Shown here piece by piece: positions 8,372 through 18,779 of a DNA stretch of 64,000 bases (positions are counted from its first letter, which is position 1; each line of letters starts with the position of its first letter). The DNA is from Acidobacteriota bacterium (lineage in GTDB: Bacteria; Acidobacteriota; Thermoanaerobaculia; Gp7-AA8). Below the pieces are notes generated by a model. That model saw only the letters and a list, made by a program, of their open reading frames with translations. It did not search any database and was not told where the DNA came from. The position numbers and the translations under genes are program-made. The DNA is taken from the NCBI GenBank assembly GCA_019244185.1, contig JAFATB010000014.1:680637-744636 (forward strand), read 5' to 3'.

Positions 8372-9058
8372 TTATCTCCCGGGCACCGGAACTGCGACTC
8401 GAAACCGCTGGACTCCGGAGGAGGCCAGCTCATCGGAGCCGCGGCGCGCCGCGACGTCCCACAGCAAGGTCTTGCCGGGCGCACACTGCGCCACGACGTT
8501 CGGCGGTAACACGATGCGCGTTGCTGATGTTTCCGAATGCCACAGCAGCGTGCGGTCGACTTCGGTGATCTCGACGGTGTACGCCGTCGCGCCCGCCACC
8601 GCGTTCCAGCGCAGCTCGCGCGGCGCCGCGGCGAGGTCGCCGAGCGGCGCGACCGCGTCGAGGCGTCCCGTGCGATAGACGTTCGTGACGCCGGCGTCGC
8701 CGAGCGACGGCTCGCGCTTTTCCATCCACAAGCCGGCGACGATGACGAACACCGCCGCGGCGGCCGCTGCCCAGGCAAACCGCGGCGCGCGCCGGCGCGG
8801 CTCGAACGCGGTCACGTTCGCCGCGCCGTCGAGCCGCCGGTGCAATTCTGCGGCGACCCATGCGCCTGCACGCGTCTCTTCCGGCGTCGCCTCATCGCTC
8901 GTGAAACTCTGGAAGAGCGCGAGCTCGGACTGGCAGCGCGCACAGGTGTCGAGATGCTCGCGCTCGGCGGCCGTCAATGGTTCGCCGAGGCGTTCGAGGG
9001 CGAGGCAGTCGGGTGTTGCGGCGAGCGCCTCGCGCCACGCATCCCGCGGATCGTTCAT
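8372..9058 (-). CDS. Zinc-binding anti-sigma factor with periplasmic sandwich domain
   Basis: A 228-residue protein. Residues 1-75 form a zinc-type anti-sigma domain with the HxxxCxxC signature (EHLDTCARC) expected to hold the partner ECF sigma factor inactive. One transmembrane helix follows (WAAAAAAVFVIVAGLW, about residues 100-116). The remaining 110 residues would be outside the membrane and look like a fibronectin-like sandwich (LRWNAVAGATAYTVEI). Its ATG overlaps the sigma factor stop codon by 4 bases (ATGA), which fits coupled translation. It likely senses an envelope signal through its exported domain. Confidence 0.88.
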   Translation of the reverse strand: MNDPRDAWREALAATPDCLALERLGEPLTAAEREHLDTCARCQSELALFQSFTSDEATPEETRAGAWVAAELHRRLDGAANVTAFEPRRRAPRFAWAAAAAAVFVIVAGLWMEKREPSLGDAGVTNVYRTGRLDAVAPLGDLAAAPRELRWNAVAGATAYTVEITEVDRTLLWHSETSATRIVLPPNVVAQCAPGKTLLWDVAARRGSDELASSGVQRFRVAVPVPGR

Positions 9059-9657
9059 GGCCGGTCTCCCCGCGCGAGGATTCGCTGCGCGGCGCGCGCG
9101 AGCTTCCGCTTCGCGCTGACGATGTACGCTTTCGCGCCGCTGCTGTTCTCGAGCCGCAGCAGGCGCGTGATCGCGTCGAGCGGCAGCTCGTCTCCGTAGT
9201 GCAGTGTGAACACGGTCCGCTCCTTCTCGTCGAGCGTCTGCGCGAGAAAGGTCTGCAGCCAGCGCGCGCGGCTGTTGCGTGCCGCGAGCTGCTCGGGATC
9301 CGGCTCCAGCGTCGCCACGTCGAGGAGCGCCTCCTCCGAATCGTCCATCGGCAGCGCGGCTCGTTTCGAGCGGTTGATCGCCTCGTTGCGCGCGATGCTG
9401 TACAGCCAGGTACCGAACTGCGAGTTGCCCTGAAACGAGTCGAGATGGCGATGCGCCTTGAGAAAGACGTCCTGCGCCAGATCGGCCGCCGATTCGCGCT
9501 CGCCCGTCAGCCGGAAGCACCAGCCGCCGACGCGCTCGTAGTAGCGCGCGAAGAGGCGATCCGCCGCCGCGCGCCTCTGCTCGGGCTTCGCGTGACGCCA
9601 GGCTGCGAACAGCTTCTCGTCCGTTTCGGGCGAGGGCGTCTGATCCATCGGTTTCAT
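9055..9657 (-). CDS. ECF RNA polymerase sigma factor
   Basis: A 200-residue sigma70-family protein. Region 2 spans about residues 25-100 with the helix ESAADLAQDVFLKAHRHL and the DNA-melting segment GTWLYSIARNEAINRSKR. Region 4 lies near the C-terminus with EKERTVFTLHYGDELPLDAI and a recognition helix. No sigma 1.1 or region 3 is present, as usual for the ECF group. The start could be the ATG at 9657 or the one at 9648. A TATAAT sequence spans 9661-9656 on the coding strand; if it is a real -10 box, the second start would be nearly leaderless. It heads the operon with the anti-sigma, IPT and PKD genes and is back to back with a TPR-CHAT gene. Confidence 0.9.
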   Translation of the reverse strand: MKPMDQTPSPETDEKLFAAWRHAKPEQRRAAADRLFARYYERVGGWCFRLTGERESAADLAQDVFLKAHRHLDSFQGNSQFGTWLYSIARNEAINRSKRAALPMDDSEEALLDVATLEPDPEQLAARNSRARWLQTFLAQTLDEKERTVFTLHYGDELPLDAITRLLRLENSSGAKAYIVSAKRKLARAAQRILARGDRP

Positions 9658-9674
9658 TATAGTGAGCGCTTCGC

Positions 9675-12176
9675 ATGATTCCCGGTCTCGTTCCCTTGAG
9701 ACAACGCGCAGGTCTCCGGCGGAACAGAAATCTTTCGATGGTCGTGCTGCTCCTCGCGGGCTTCGCAGTGCGCGCACCGGCCGCGACCGTCGAAGAGACG
9801 CTCGCGCGGGCGCAGGCCGCGGTGAATGCGGGCGACACGGACGCGGCGCTGGCGACGTATCGCGCGCTCCTGCCGTCGCTGCCGCGGAACGCGCGGCAGC
9901 GGGCGGAGGTGCTCGATGAGCTCTCCGCGATCGAGACCGACGCGGGTGACTACGACGCCGCGGTGCGCGATGCGAAAGCGGCCGCCGACGTGTACGCGGC
10001 GCTGGGGGACGGACGCGGCCGCGCGTCATCGCTGAATCAGGCCGGGCTCGCGCAGATGTATGCGGGAAGTTACGCGATCGCGCGCGAGACGCTCGGTCGC
10101 GCGCTGCGCATTGCCACGCTCGCGGGCGATGCGGAAGGCCGCGTCGAGGAACTGATGAACCTCGCCAGCGTCGACTTCTACGTCGGCCGGTACACCGACG
10201 CCGCGGCCTCGTACGACCTCGCCGCGCGGATCCTCGACGAGCAGCGCGCCGCGCCGTGGACCGCGCGCCGCCGCCGCATCCTGCTCGCGAACCGCGCGAC
10301 GCTCGATCAGCGCCTCGGCCGCTATGACGAAGCGCTCGCGCAGTACCGCCTCGCGCTGGCGGACACCGCGAACCTGCGCCCCGCGGAGCACGCGCAGATG
10401 CTGGTGAACCTCGGCGTCGTCTATCGCCGTCTCGGCGATCCTTACAAGGCGCTCGCGGCGTACGACGAGGCGCTGCCGCTGTTCGCGCGCGACGAGCAGC
10501 TCGATGCGGAGCTGGGCGTGCTGAAGAATCGCGGCATCGTCCTCGCGCTCGACCTCGGCCGTCTCGTCGAGGCGCGGGCGACGTTCGCCGATGCCTTCGC
10601 GCGCGCGACGGCCTCGGGGAACGCGCGCGAAGCATTGCAGGCGCGGCTCTACGGCGCGGAAACCGAACTGCGTCTCCGCAATCTCACGGCGGCCGCGCGC
10701 GAGTTCCGCGCCGCGCTCGACGAAGCGCGGCGGCTGGAGACGGTCGAGGAACAGTGGAAGGCGCTGTACGGCCTCGCGCGGTGCGAGCTCGCGCTGCGCG
10801 ACGTCGATGCGGCCGAACAGCATCTGCGTGCCGCGCTCGACGTCATCGAAACGATTCGCGAGGGCATCCGCGTTCCGTCGCTCAAGTCGGACTTTTTCAA
10901 CGACAAGCGCGAGGTCTTCGACGCGTTCATCGCGCTGCGTCTGCAACGGAAGGCCGGCGCGCGCGAGTTGTTCGAGCTGATCGAGCGCGGGCGCTCGCGC
11001 GGCTGGCGCGATCGCCTCCGCCTTCCCGCGCACGTGGAGCTCGCGGCCGTGCAGCGCGCGCTGCCGGACGACGCGCTGCTCCTCGACTTCTGGACGTCGT
11101 CGTCAGGCTCCGCCGTCATCGCGATCGGCAGAACGAGCGCCGCGGTTCGCGCGATCTCCGTCGACACCGCCGCGGTCCGCGCGCTCGCCGATGCCTTGCC
11201 GCGCGGCGCGGCGTCCGCGTGGCGTGCGCCCGCGTCGACGATCGCGCGCGGACTGCTCCCGCCGCTGCCGGCCGCGGCGACGCATCTCGCAATCGTCACC
11301 GATGGCGCGCTCGCGTCGATTCCGTTCGAGCTCCTGCCGGAAGGTGAGCGCCTCCTGATCGAGCGCCACGACGTCACGTATCTGCCGACCGCCGCGCTGC
11401 TGCTCCGCGGCGCGACGCGCATTCGTCGTTTCGCCGCGCCGTGGTCGGTGCAGTTTCGCGGTTTCGCCGACCCGCTCTTCCGCTCGGCCGCGCTCGACGA
11501 TCCGCGCGATGTGCGCGCGCGCCTGGCCGGCTCCGCGCGCGAGGTGCGCGACGTCGCGTCGGAGCTCGGCGGCGCCTCGCGCCTCTACCTCGGCGCGAAC
11601 GATCGGAAGGCGTATCTCGACGAGCAGGACGCGCCGCCGCTCCTGCACATCGCCAGTCACGCCTTCGTCGATTCCGGCGCGATCGAGCAGTCGCGCATCC
11701 TCTTCTCACCGGCGAACGCCGCCGGTGCCGCCGATTACCTCTTCCTCAAGGAAGCGTACGACCTGCCGTTCGCGCAACTGGAGCTCGCGGTGCTCAGCGC
11801 CTGCGACACCGAGCGCGGTCGGGTGTTGGCAGGGGAGGGGATCGAGAGTTTCAGCCGTGCGTTCCTCGCGGCGGGCGCGAAGAGCACGGTCACGACGCTG
11901 TGGCGCGTTCCGGACGAGAGCACGGCCGCGTTCATGCGCGTCTTCTATCACCACCTGCAGCTCGGTGCGACGCGTGCGGAGGCGCTGCGCCGTGCGAAGT
12001 TGCGTTTCGCGCACAGCAACACCGCGCTCGCCGACCCGCACTATTGGGCCGCGTTCGTGCTGACGGGCGACGGCTTGCGTCCGGTGTCGACCGCGCTGCG
12101 CTGGCGGACGCTCGCGATCGCGCTGCTGCTGGTTGCCGCGGCGGCCGTCGCCGCGTGGATCGCGCGGCGCGGGTGA
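9675..12176 (+). CDS. TPR-CHAT protease-like protein (membrane-linked)
   Basis: An 833-residue protein. After a signal-like hydrophobic segment (about residues 20-37), residues 40-430 are tetratricopeptide helices, and residues 440-800 form a CHAT domain of the caspase clan. The predicted catalytic pair is His662 (HIASHAF) and Cys710 (LSACDTERG). The Gly that normally follows the His is Ala here. A C-terminal transmembrane helix (TLAIALLLVAAAAVAAWIARRG) ends the protein. Its bulk would lie outside the cytoplasm if the signal segment is real. It is divergent from the ECF sigma gene with only 17 bases between the start codons; an ATG at 9738 would widen the gap but loses the basic N-region. CHAT proteins often act as proteases in stress or defence systems; the target here is unknown. 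Confidence 0.85.
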   Translation: MIPGLVPLRQRAGLRRNRNLSMVVLLLAGFAVRAPAATVEETLARAQAAVNAGDTDAALATYRALLPSLPRNARQRAEVLDELSAIETDAGDYDAAVRDAKAAADVYAALGDGRGRASSLNQAGLAQMYAGSYAIARETLGRALRIATLAGDAEGRVEELMNLASVDFYVGRYTDAAASYDLAARILDEQRAAPWTARRRRILLANRATLDQRLGRYDEALAQYRLALADTANLRPAEHAQMLVNLGVVYRRLGDPYKALAAYDEALPLFARDEQLDAELGVLKNRGIVLALDLGRLVEARATFADAFARATASGNAREALQARLYGAETELRLRNLTAAAREFRAALDEARRLETVEEQWKALYGLARCELALRDVDAAEQHLRAALDVIETIREGIRVPSLKSDFFNDKREVFDAFIALRLQRKAGARELFELIERGRSRGWRDRLRLPAHVELAAVQRALPDDALLLDFWTSSSGSAVIAIGRTSAAVRAISVDTAAVRALADALPRGAASAWRAPASTIARGLLPPLPAAATHLAIVTDGALASIPFELLPEGERLLIERHDVTYLPTAALLLRGATRIRRFAAPWSVQFRGFADPLFRSAALDDPRDVRARLAGSAREVRDVASELGGASRLYLGANDRKAYLDEQDAPPLLHIASHAFVDSGAIEQSRILFSPANAAGAADYLFLKEAYDLPFAQLELAVLSACDTERGRVLAGEGIESFSRAFLAAGAKSTVTTLWRVPDESTAAFMRVFYHHLQLGATRAEALRRAKLRFAHSNTALADPHYWAAFVLTGDGLRPVSTALRWRTLAIALLLVAAAAVAAWIARRG

Positions 12177-12303
12177 CGTAGCGGTGGTCCCGCATCGGAG
12201 TGTCGTCGCTCGGCCGCGTGCGCCGGTCAGTAGTGGCTTGTCGCGCGCGTCGTGAGTGGCCCTCGCGGCGCGCGAGCCACGCGGCATCATCGCGGGCGAT
12301 CGT

Positions 12304-13560
12304 ATGGACATCGTTCGCGTCGACGTTGCGCAGCGCAAACGGCAGAAGATTGCGCTGCAGGTTGCCTTCGTCTGCATTGCCGTCTCCGTCGCGGCGGTGG
12401 CGTGGTCGCGATTGCGGCCGGCGTCGCCGAAACTCAGCCGCTCGCAGGCGTGGATCGACACCGTGCGCCGCGGGCCGCTCGCCATTCAGGTGCATGCCTC
12501 CGGCGTTCTCGCGCCGGAAGACGTGCAGTGGATCGCGGCGGCGACGGACGGCCGCGTCGAGCGCGTGCTCGTGCTCGCGGGCACGGTGGTGCAGCCGGAG
12601 ACCGTGCTCGTCGAGATCCAGAATCCCGAGCTGCAGCAGGCCGCGACCGACGCGCAGTTGCAGTTGCGCGCCGCGGAAGCGGAACTGCAGAACCGCAGGA
12701 GCCAGGTGCAGAGTGCGCTCCTCGCGCAGCAGGCTGCCGCGGCGGCGGCGCGGGCCGACCACGAAGAGTCGCGTCTGCGCGCGGCGGCGGACGAGGACCT
12801 CGCGAAAGCGGGATTGATCTCGCCGCTGACGCTGCAGTTCTCGCGCGGGCGTGAAAAGCAGCTCGCCGTGCGCGCCGACGTGGAGGATCAGCGGTTGCGT
12901 CTCGCGCGCGCGAATGCCGGCGCCGACGTCGCGGCCGCCGTCGCGCGCGTCGACCAGATCCGCGCGCTGGTCGCGCTCAAGCGCCAGCAGTGCGATGCGC
13001 TTCGTGTTCGCGCGGGCCGCGCGGGCGTCGTGCAGGAAGTGCCGCTCGAAGCGGGACAGCGCGTCGCCGCGGGCGCGGTGCTCGCGCGCGTCGCCGCGCC
13101 CGAGCCGCTGAAAGCCGTCATTCAGGTTTCGGAAGTGCAGGCGTCGCAGATTGCGACGGGGCAGCAGGCGGAGATCGACACGCACAACGGCATCGTCACG
13201 GGCCGCGTCGTGCGCATCGATCCGGCGGTGCGCAACGGCAGCGTCACGATCGACGTCGCGCTGCCGCAATCGTTGCCGCCCGGCGCTCGTCCCGATCTGT
13301 CCGTCGACGCGACGATCGACGTCGCGCGCATCGCCGATGCGATCTATGTCGGACGGCCCGTGCAGGCCGCGCCGAACAGCAGCGTGGCGCTGTTCAAGTT
13401 GCTCCCCGACGGCGTGACCGCCGTCCGCACGAACGTCCGCGTCGGCCGCGCGTCGTTCAACGCGATCGAGATCACGGGAGGCCTCGCGCCCGGCGACCGC
13501 GTGGTGCTTTCGGACACGAGTGCCTTCGACCGCTTCGACCGCCTCACCATCGCCGATTAA
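12304..13560 (+). CDS. HlyD-type periplasmic adaptor of an efflux system
   Basis: A 418-residue membrane fusion protein. An N-terminal anchor helix (about residues 17-35) precedes a lipoyl-like half (VHASGVLAPEDVQWIAAATD), a long coiled-coil hairpin (residues 110-230, rich in Ala, Gln, Arg and Glu), the second lipoyl half (LRVRAGRAGVVQEVPLEAG) and beta-barrel and membrane-proximal domains. It should link an inner-membrane ABC transporter to the outer membrane. The ATG at 12304 is preferred over one 48 bases upstream because the extra residues are not anchor-like. It is followed after 9 bases by an ABC ATPase gene and then a permease gene, a MacA-MacB-like order but with ATPase and permease as separate genes. 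No TolC gene is seen nearby. Confidence 0.9.
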   Translation: MDIVRVDVAQRKRQKIALQVAFVCIAVSVAAVAWSRLRPASPKLSRSQAWIDTVRRGPLAIQVHASGVLAPEDVQWIAAATDGRVERVLVLAGTVVQPETVLVEIQNPELQQAATDAQLQLRAAEAELQNRRSQVQSALLAQQAAAAAARADHEESRLRAAADEDLAKAGLISPLTLQFSRGREKQLAVRADVEDQRLRLARANAGADVAAAVARVDQIRALVALKRQQCDALRVRAGRAGVVQEVPLEAGQRVAAGAVLARVAAPEPLKAVIQVSEVQASQIATGQQAEIDTHNGIVTGRVVRIDPAVRNGSVTIDVALPQSLPPGARPDLSVDATIDVARIADAIYVGRPVQAAPNSSVALFKLLPDGVTAVRTNVRVGRASFNAIEITGGLAPGDRVVLSDTSAFDRFDRLTIAD

Positions 13561-13569
13561 GGAGACCGC

Positions 13570-14270
<701 letters not shown>

Positions 14271-14274
<4 letters not shown>

Positions 14275-16673
14275 AAGCGCTCCTTCTTCACGAGCTCCGC
14301 AGCGTGCTCGCCGCGTTCCGCCGGAGGCCGCTGGTGCCGTTCATCGCGACGTCGATGCTCGCCCTCGGCTTCGCCGCGAATGTCGCGGTGTTCACCGTCA
14401 TCAGCCGCACGCTGCTCCGGCCGCTGCCGTATGCGCGCGCCGAACGCATCGTGGTGCCGACGCTGACGTTCATCGGTCCCGGCCAGGCGGAAGATCCGGG
14501 GCCGGCCGGAAGCGTCGAGCTCGTGCAGTGGAAGTTGCGCAGCCGCGTGTTCACGGCCATCGAAGGCGTGCGCGACGTGTACATGACGCTGCGCGACCGC
14601 GGCGAACCCCAGGGCATCGCGGGGTCGACCGTGACCGGCGGCATCTTTCGCCTCTTCGGCGTACGGCCGATCGTCGGCCGCGACTTCGCGCCGGAGGATG
14701 ACGTGCCGAACGCGCGCGTCGTGATCCTCAGTCACGGCTGCTGGCAGCGACGGTTCGGAGGCGACGCGAACGCGATCGGCCGCACGATCTTTCTCGACGG
14801 CAAACCGATGGAGATCATCGGCGTCATGCCGCGCGGGTTCGAGATCGCCACCGTCGACCGGCAGCCGGAGATCTTCGTACCGGCGGGCTTCAGTCTGGCG
14901 AACATGCCGACGCCGACCTCGCGCGGCTATCACGTCTTCGGCCGTCTTCGCGACGGGGCGACGCTGCAGCAGGGTCGCGGCGAGCTTCGCCGCATCACAG
15001 CGGATCTCGGCCGCGAGTATCCGGCGACCGAGCAGCGGCTGAGCGCCGACGTGCAGGACCTGCGCGAGGCCGGATTCGGCAAGCAGCGGCACGCGCTTCT
15101 CGTGCTGTGGCTGATGGTCGCGGTCGTGTACGTGCTGGCGTGCGTCAACGTCGCGAGCCTCCTCTCCGCGCAGATCGCCGACGAGCGCGGCATCACCGCG
15201 TTGCGCCTCGTGTTCGGCGCGGGACGATGGGAGATCGTCCGCTATCGACTGCTGCAAACGCTGATCACCACGCTCGCGGGCGCGGTCGCGGGGTATGCGC
15301 TTGGCCGGCTCGTGCTGCGGGTCGTGCTCGCGAACGTCGCCGATCCGAAGCTCACCAATCCGGTCGAGCATGTCTGGGTCATGCCGCTCTTCCTCCTCGC
15401 GGTTTCGCTCGTCACCGGCATCGCGGTCGGTCTCGTTCCGGCGCTGCGCGAGACGCGCACGCGTCTCACGAGCGCGCTGAGCGAACAGAGCACGCGCATG
15501 TCGTCGAGCGTCCGCGCGACGCGGCTGCGCGAAGCGTTCATCGTCACGGAGGTCGCGCTCGCGGTGCCGCTGCTCCTCGCCACCGCGGCCACGATCCATC
15601 AGTTCCGGGCGCTGCAGCAGACGCCCCTCGGGTTCGACACGCGGAACGTGCTCATCTCGCAGATCGTCGTCTCGCCGAAATACGACAAGGTCGCACGCGC
15701 GCGTTTCGCGCGCGAGCTGATCCGGCGGATCGAGGCGATGCCCGGCGTCGAGACGGCATCGACCACGACCTGCTTTTTCACTCCCGGCAACACGATGACG
15801 ACGTCGGTGGGAAGCGATCGCCTGCCGGAGCCGATGTCGGTGAACCTGCGCCGCATCACGCCGCACTACTTCCGCGCGATGCGCATGCCGCTCGTCGCCG
15901 GACGCGCGTTCACGGACGGCGACGGCGTCGACGCACCGCCGGTGGTCATCATCAGCGCGTCGCTGGCGAAGCGCCTGTACCCGAACGAGAACGCGTTGGG
16001 CAAGCGCGTCCTGCGCGCGCCGCCCGCGGCGCCGGCGACGATCGTCGGCATCGCGCCGGACGTGTACGACGAAGGGGCGAGCGTCGAACTGCAGCCGACG
16101 TACTACTCGCCGTACCTGCAGACGAACAACATCTACATCACGATCGTCGTGAAGACGAAGGTCGATCCGCTGACGCTGCGCGAGCCGGTCCGGCGCGCGG
16201 TCTGGTCGCTCGACCGCGACGTGACGCCGTCGAACGAGGCCGCGCTCGCGGATCTGATGCACGACGCGATCGGCAATGAGCGGCTGCAGATGCAGATGCT
16301 CACCGGCTTCGGGCTCGTGGCTCTGCTCCTCGCGACGGTCGGGATCTACGGCATGACGTCGTATGCGGTCGCGAGCCGCACGCGCGAGATCGGCGTGCGC
16401 CTCGCGTTCGGCGCGACGCCGCGGGACGTCATCCGCGAAATCGTCGGCCGCGCCGTGCGCTCGGTGTCGATCGGCCTCCTCGCGGGAGCGCTGCTGTCGT
16501 TGGTCGTGCAACGTGTCGCGTCGGCGCTGATCTACGCGGGCGCGAAGCTCGAATGGCAGTCAGTCGTGGCGATCGGCGCGGTTCTCTTCGCCGCGGCGCT
16601 CGTCGCCGCCGCCGTTCCGTCGATGCGCACGCGCGCGGTGCAGCCGGTGTGGCTACTGCGGGAAGGCAACTGA
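14271..16673 (+). CDS. Duplicated FtsX/MacB-type permease (ADOP-like)
   Basis: An 800-residue permease with two copies of the MacB periplasmic domain plus FtsX domain. The N-terminal helix (about residues 22-42) is followed by the first exported domain and three helices around residues 280-420. A second helix and exported domain follow, then the last three helices at residues 675-790. Motifs include FRLFGVRPIVGRDF in the first exported domain and ASRTREIGVRLAFGA before the final helices. Length and duplication match the ADOP group of permeases that is abundant in acidobacteria. Many of those are orphans, whereas this one sits with its ATPase and HlyD adaptor. The substrate cannot be read from the sequence; drug, lipid or peptide export are all possible. 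Its end overlaps the convergent AraC gene by 21 bases. Confidence 0.9.
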
Positions 16674-17564
16674 GCCGGCCGGTGCGAGCCGGCTGCTTCT
16701 GCGGAACTCCGCGGGCGTCATGCCGGTCTCGCGGCGGAAGACGCTGGTGAAGTGGCTCTGATCGTAAAAGCCCAGCGCGAGCGAGATGTCGGCGATCGGC
16801 TCGGAGGAGGCGAGGCGCCGCCTGGCCTCCTCGATGCGTCGCGCGCGCAACCACTGCACCGGCGAGCAGCCGGCATGCGCGCGGAACAGCTTGCGCAGAT
16901 ACGGCGCGTGCACTCCGGTGAGCGCGGCGAGCTCCGACATCGCGGGCGGCGTGGCGAGGTTGGCGCTGAGGAACTCGCACGCCATGCGGAACGCGCGCGC
17001 GTCGTGGGACGCGACGTGCGTGCGGCGTGAGGCGGTGGCGACGATCTCCAGCGCGAGACCCTCGAGCGCGAAACGCGACACGCGGTCGGCCGTGCGCAGC
17101 TCGCTCATGATGCCCGCGATGAGCGGCGTGAGCAGCGGCGTCGACTTCGCCCCGTCGAAAAGGGAGGACTCACTCGTCACCATCTCCAGCGCGGAGTCGT
17201 GCACGTCGATCGTGAGACAGACCGTCTCCGCGGCATAACGATCGGTGTGGCTGATGTCCGGCGGCTTGATGAGGAGCGTGCGGCCCGTGCACTCGAACGC
17301 TTTGTTCGTGAACGTCTCGGTGTAGGCGCCGCGAAGAACGGTGGACATCTTCGCGCGCTGATGACGATGGGCCGGGAGGGCCACGCCGCCGAAATACTCC
17401 GTGACGCGGAACTCGAAGGCGCCCGCCGCGGCGACGAAGATGTCATGGCCTTGCGTGGATCCGACGAGGGGAGCGACCACGTCAGCAGGGTACCACGCGG
17501 CCCTGCGCGGTTTGTTTCTTCCCACGAATCGCCCTGTTTTCCAAGAACGGGCGCGCTCCTGCAC
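16653..17564 (-). CDS. AraC-family transcriptional regulator
   Basis: A 303-residue protein from the GTG at 17564. Residues 60-150 form a cupin-like sensor half (LPAHRHQRAKMSTVLRGAY, then LLIKPPDISHTDRY). The C-terminal 100 residues are a double helix-turn-helix of the AraC type (PPAMSELAALTGVHAPYLRK and the conserved SEPIADISLALGFYDQSHFT). No strong ribosome binding site is visible at either candidate start; a GTG at 17480 would give 275 residues and leave room for a divergent promoter. It is divergent from the MocR-like gene and convergent with the export operon, so those are plausible but unproven targets. Confidence 0.9.
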   Translation of the reverse strand: MQERARSWKTGRFVGRNKPRRAAWYPADVVAPLVGSTQGHDIFVAAAGAFEFRVTEYFGGVALPAHRHQRAKMSTVLRGAYTETFTNKAFECTGRTLLIKPPDISHTDRYAAETVCLTIDVHDSALEMVTSESSLFDGAKSTPLLTPLIAGIMSELRTADRVSRFALEGLALEIVATASRRTHVASHDARAFRMACEFLSANLATPPAMSELAALTGVHAPYLRKLFRAHAGCSPVQWLRARRIEEARRRLASSEPIADISLALGFYDQSHFTSVFRRETGMTPAEFRRSSRLAPAGSVAFPQ

Positions 17565-17578
17565 GCGACACTGCGTGC

Positions 17579-18748
17579 ATGCGGCGTGGCGCTCTCCTGT
17601 CGAGCATCGCGGCGTTGCGGTGGAGCGGAAACGTACGCACCACGCTCTACCGCGAGCTGCGCTGTCTGATCACCGGCGGTCATCTGCGCGCCGGCTCGCG
17701 CCTTCCGTCCACGCGCATGCTGGCCCGCGACCTCGGCATCTCGCGCAATTCCGTGCTCGCCGCCTTCGAGCGCCTGACCGCGGAGGGCCTCATCGTGTCG
17801 CGGCACGGAAGCGGTTCGTTCGTGAGCCGCTTCGCCGCCGGAAAGAAACCGCATCGCGCCGCGATCGAACACGATCCGCACCTGCGCGTCGCGCGCCGCA
17901 GAGAGACGTCCGAGCCGCGCGACGTCCGTCCGGCAGCCGAGCACTTCCCGCTCGACGCGTGGCAGCGATGCATGCGAGCCGTCGCCAACAGCCTCGTCGC
18001 CGGCGATCTGCACCACGACGTCGCGCCGGCGCTGCAATGCGCGATCGCCGAGCATCTCGCCGCGACGCGCGGCGTGCGCTGCGATGCGCGACAGGTCGCG
18101 GTCTTCAACACGAAGCGCGAGGCGATCGAATTCGCGATGCGCGTCGCGACTGATCGCGGCGACGCGGTCGCGTCGACCGATCCCGACGACCTCGTCGAAC
18201 TCGCGACCGTCCTCGGCGTGCGTGTCGTCGATCGCGACGCGACGCCTCAGCTGATGCATTGCACCTCGTTCGCGGAGTCGAGGCGCGACGTCCTCGCGAT
18301 CGCGTCGCGCGCACACGCGTGGGTGCTCGAGGACGATGCGTACGGTCATTTCGCCACCGACCCGACGCTGTACTCCGGCGACCGGCACGGCCGCGTGCTT
18401 TACCTCGGCACGTTCGCCGACGTCCTGCATCCCGTCGAGATCGCGTTCCTCGTGCTGCCGGAGCGCCTCGCGACGAGCGTGCGTAGCGGCGTATCCGTCT
18501 TCGACCAGCACGTGCTCGCGGCGTTCATCGCCGGCGGATATCTCGCCGCCCACATGCGCCGCCTTCGCGCGATGATCGCCGCGCGCCGGGAAGCCTTGCT
18601 GCGCGATCTATGTGCGACCGGCTGCGAGATCATCGTGCGGCCCCTCCACATCGAATTGCGCGGTGACCGCGACACGACGCGCATCCCTCTCGCCGATCTC
18701 TTCCCGCCGAACGCGGACGCGATCACCGGCAGCCGGCGCATCGCGTGA
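17579..18748 (+). CDS. MocR/PdxR-type GntR regulator with degenerate aminotransferase domain
   Basis: A 389-residue protein. Residues 15-85 are a GntR winged helix (LRAGSRLPSTRMLARDLGIS). Residues 120-370 align with the fold-type I aminotransferase domain of MocR regulators, including the strand LEDDAYGHF and the segment LYLGTFADVLHP. In active relatives the latter is GTFSK-x-L-x-P with the PLP-binding lysine; here Ser-Lys is replaced by Ala280-Asp281. The usual Gly-Gln-Gln motif of the cofactor site reads NTKR, and the protein is shorter than the usual 450-500 residues. It therefore probably cannot bind PLP as a Schiff base and may sense another ligand or none. It is divergent from the AraC gene. 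Confidence 0.85.
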   Translation: MRRGALLSSIAALRWSGNVRTTLYRELRCLITGGHLRAGSRLPSTRMLARDLGISRNSVLAAFERLTAEGLIVSRHGSGSFVSRFAAGKKPHRAAIEHDPHLRVARRRETSEPRDVRPAAEHFPLDAWQRCMRAVANSLVAGDLHHDVAPALQCAIAEHLAATRGVRCDARQVAVFNTKREAIEFAMRVATDRGDAVASTDPDDLVELATVLGVRVVDRDATPQLMHCTSFAESRRDVLAIASRAHAWVLEDDAYGHFATDPTLYSGDRHGRVLYLGTFADVLHPVEIAFLVLPERLATSVRSGVSVFDQHVLAAFIAGGYLAAHMRRLRAMIAARREALLRDLCATGCEIIVRPLHIELRGDRDTTRIPLADLFPPNADAITGSRRIA

Positions 18749-18779
18749 GCGTGATCATCCGTGTGGCCGGTGGATCGCG

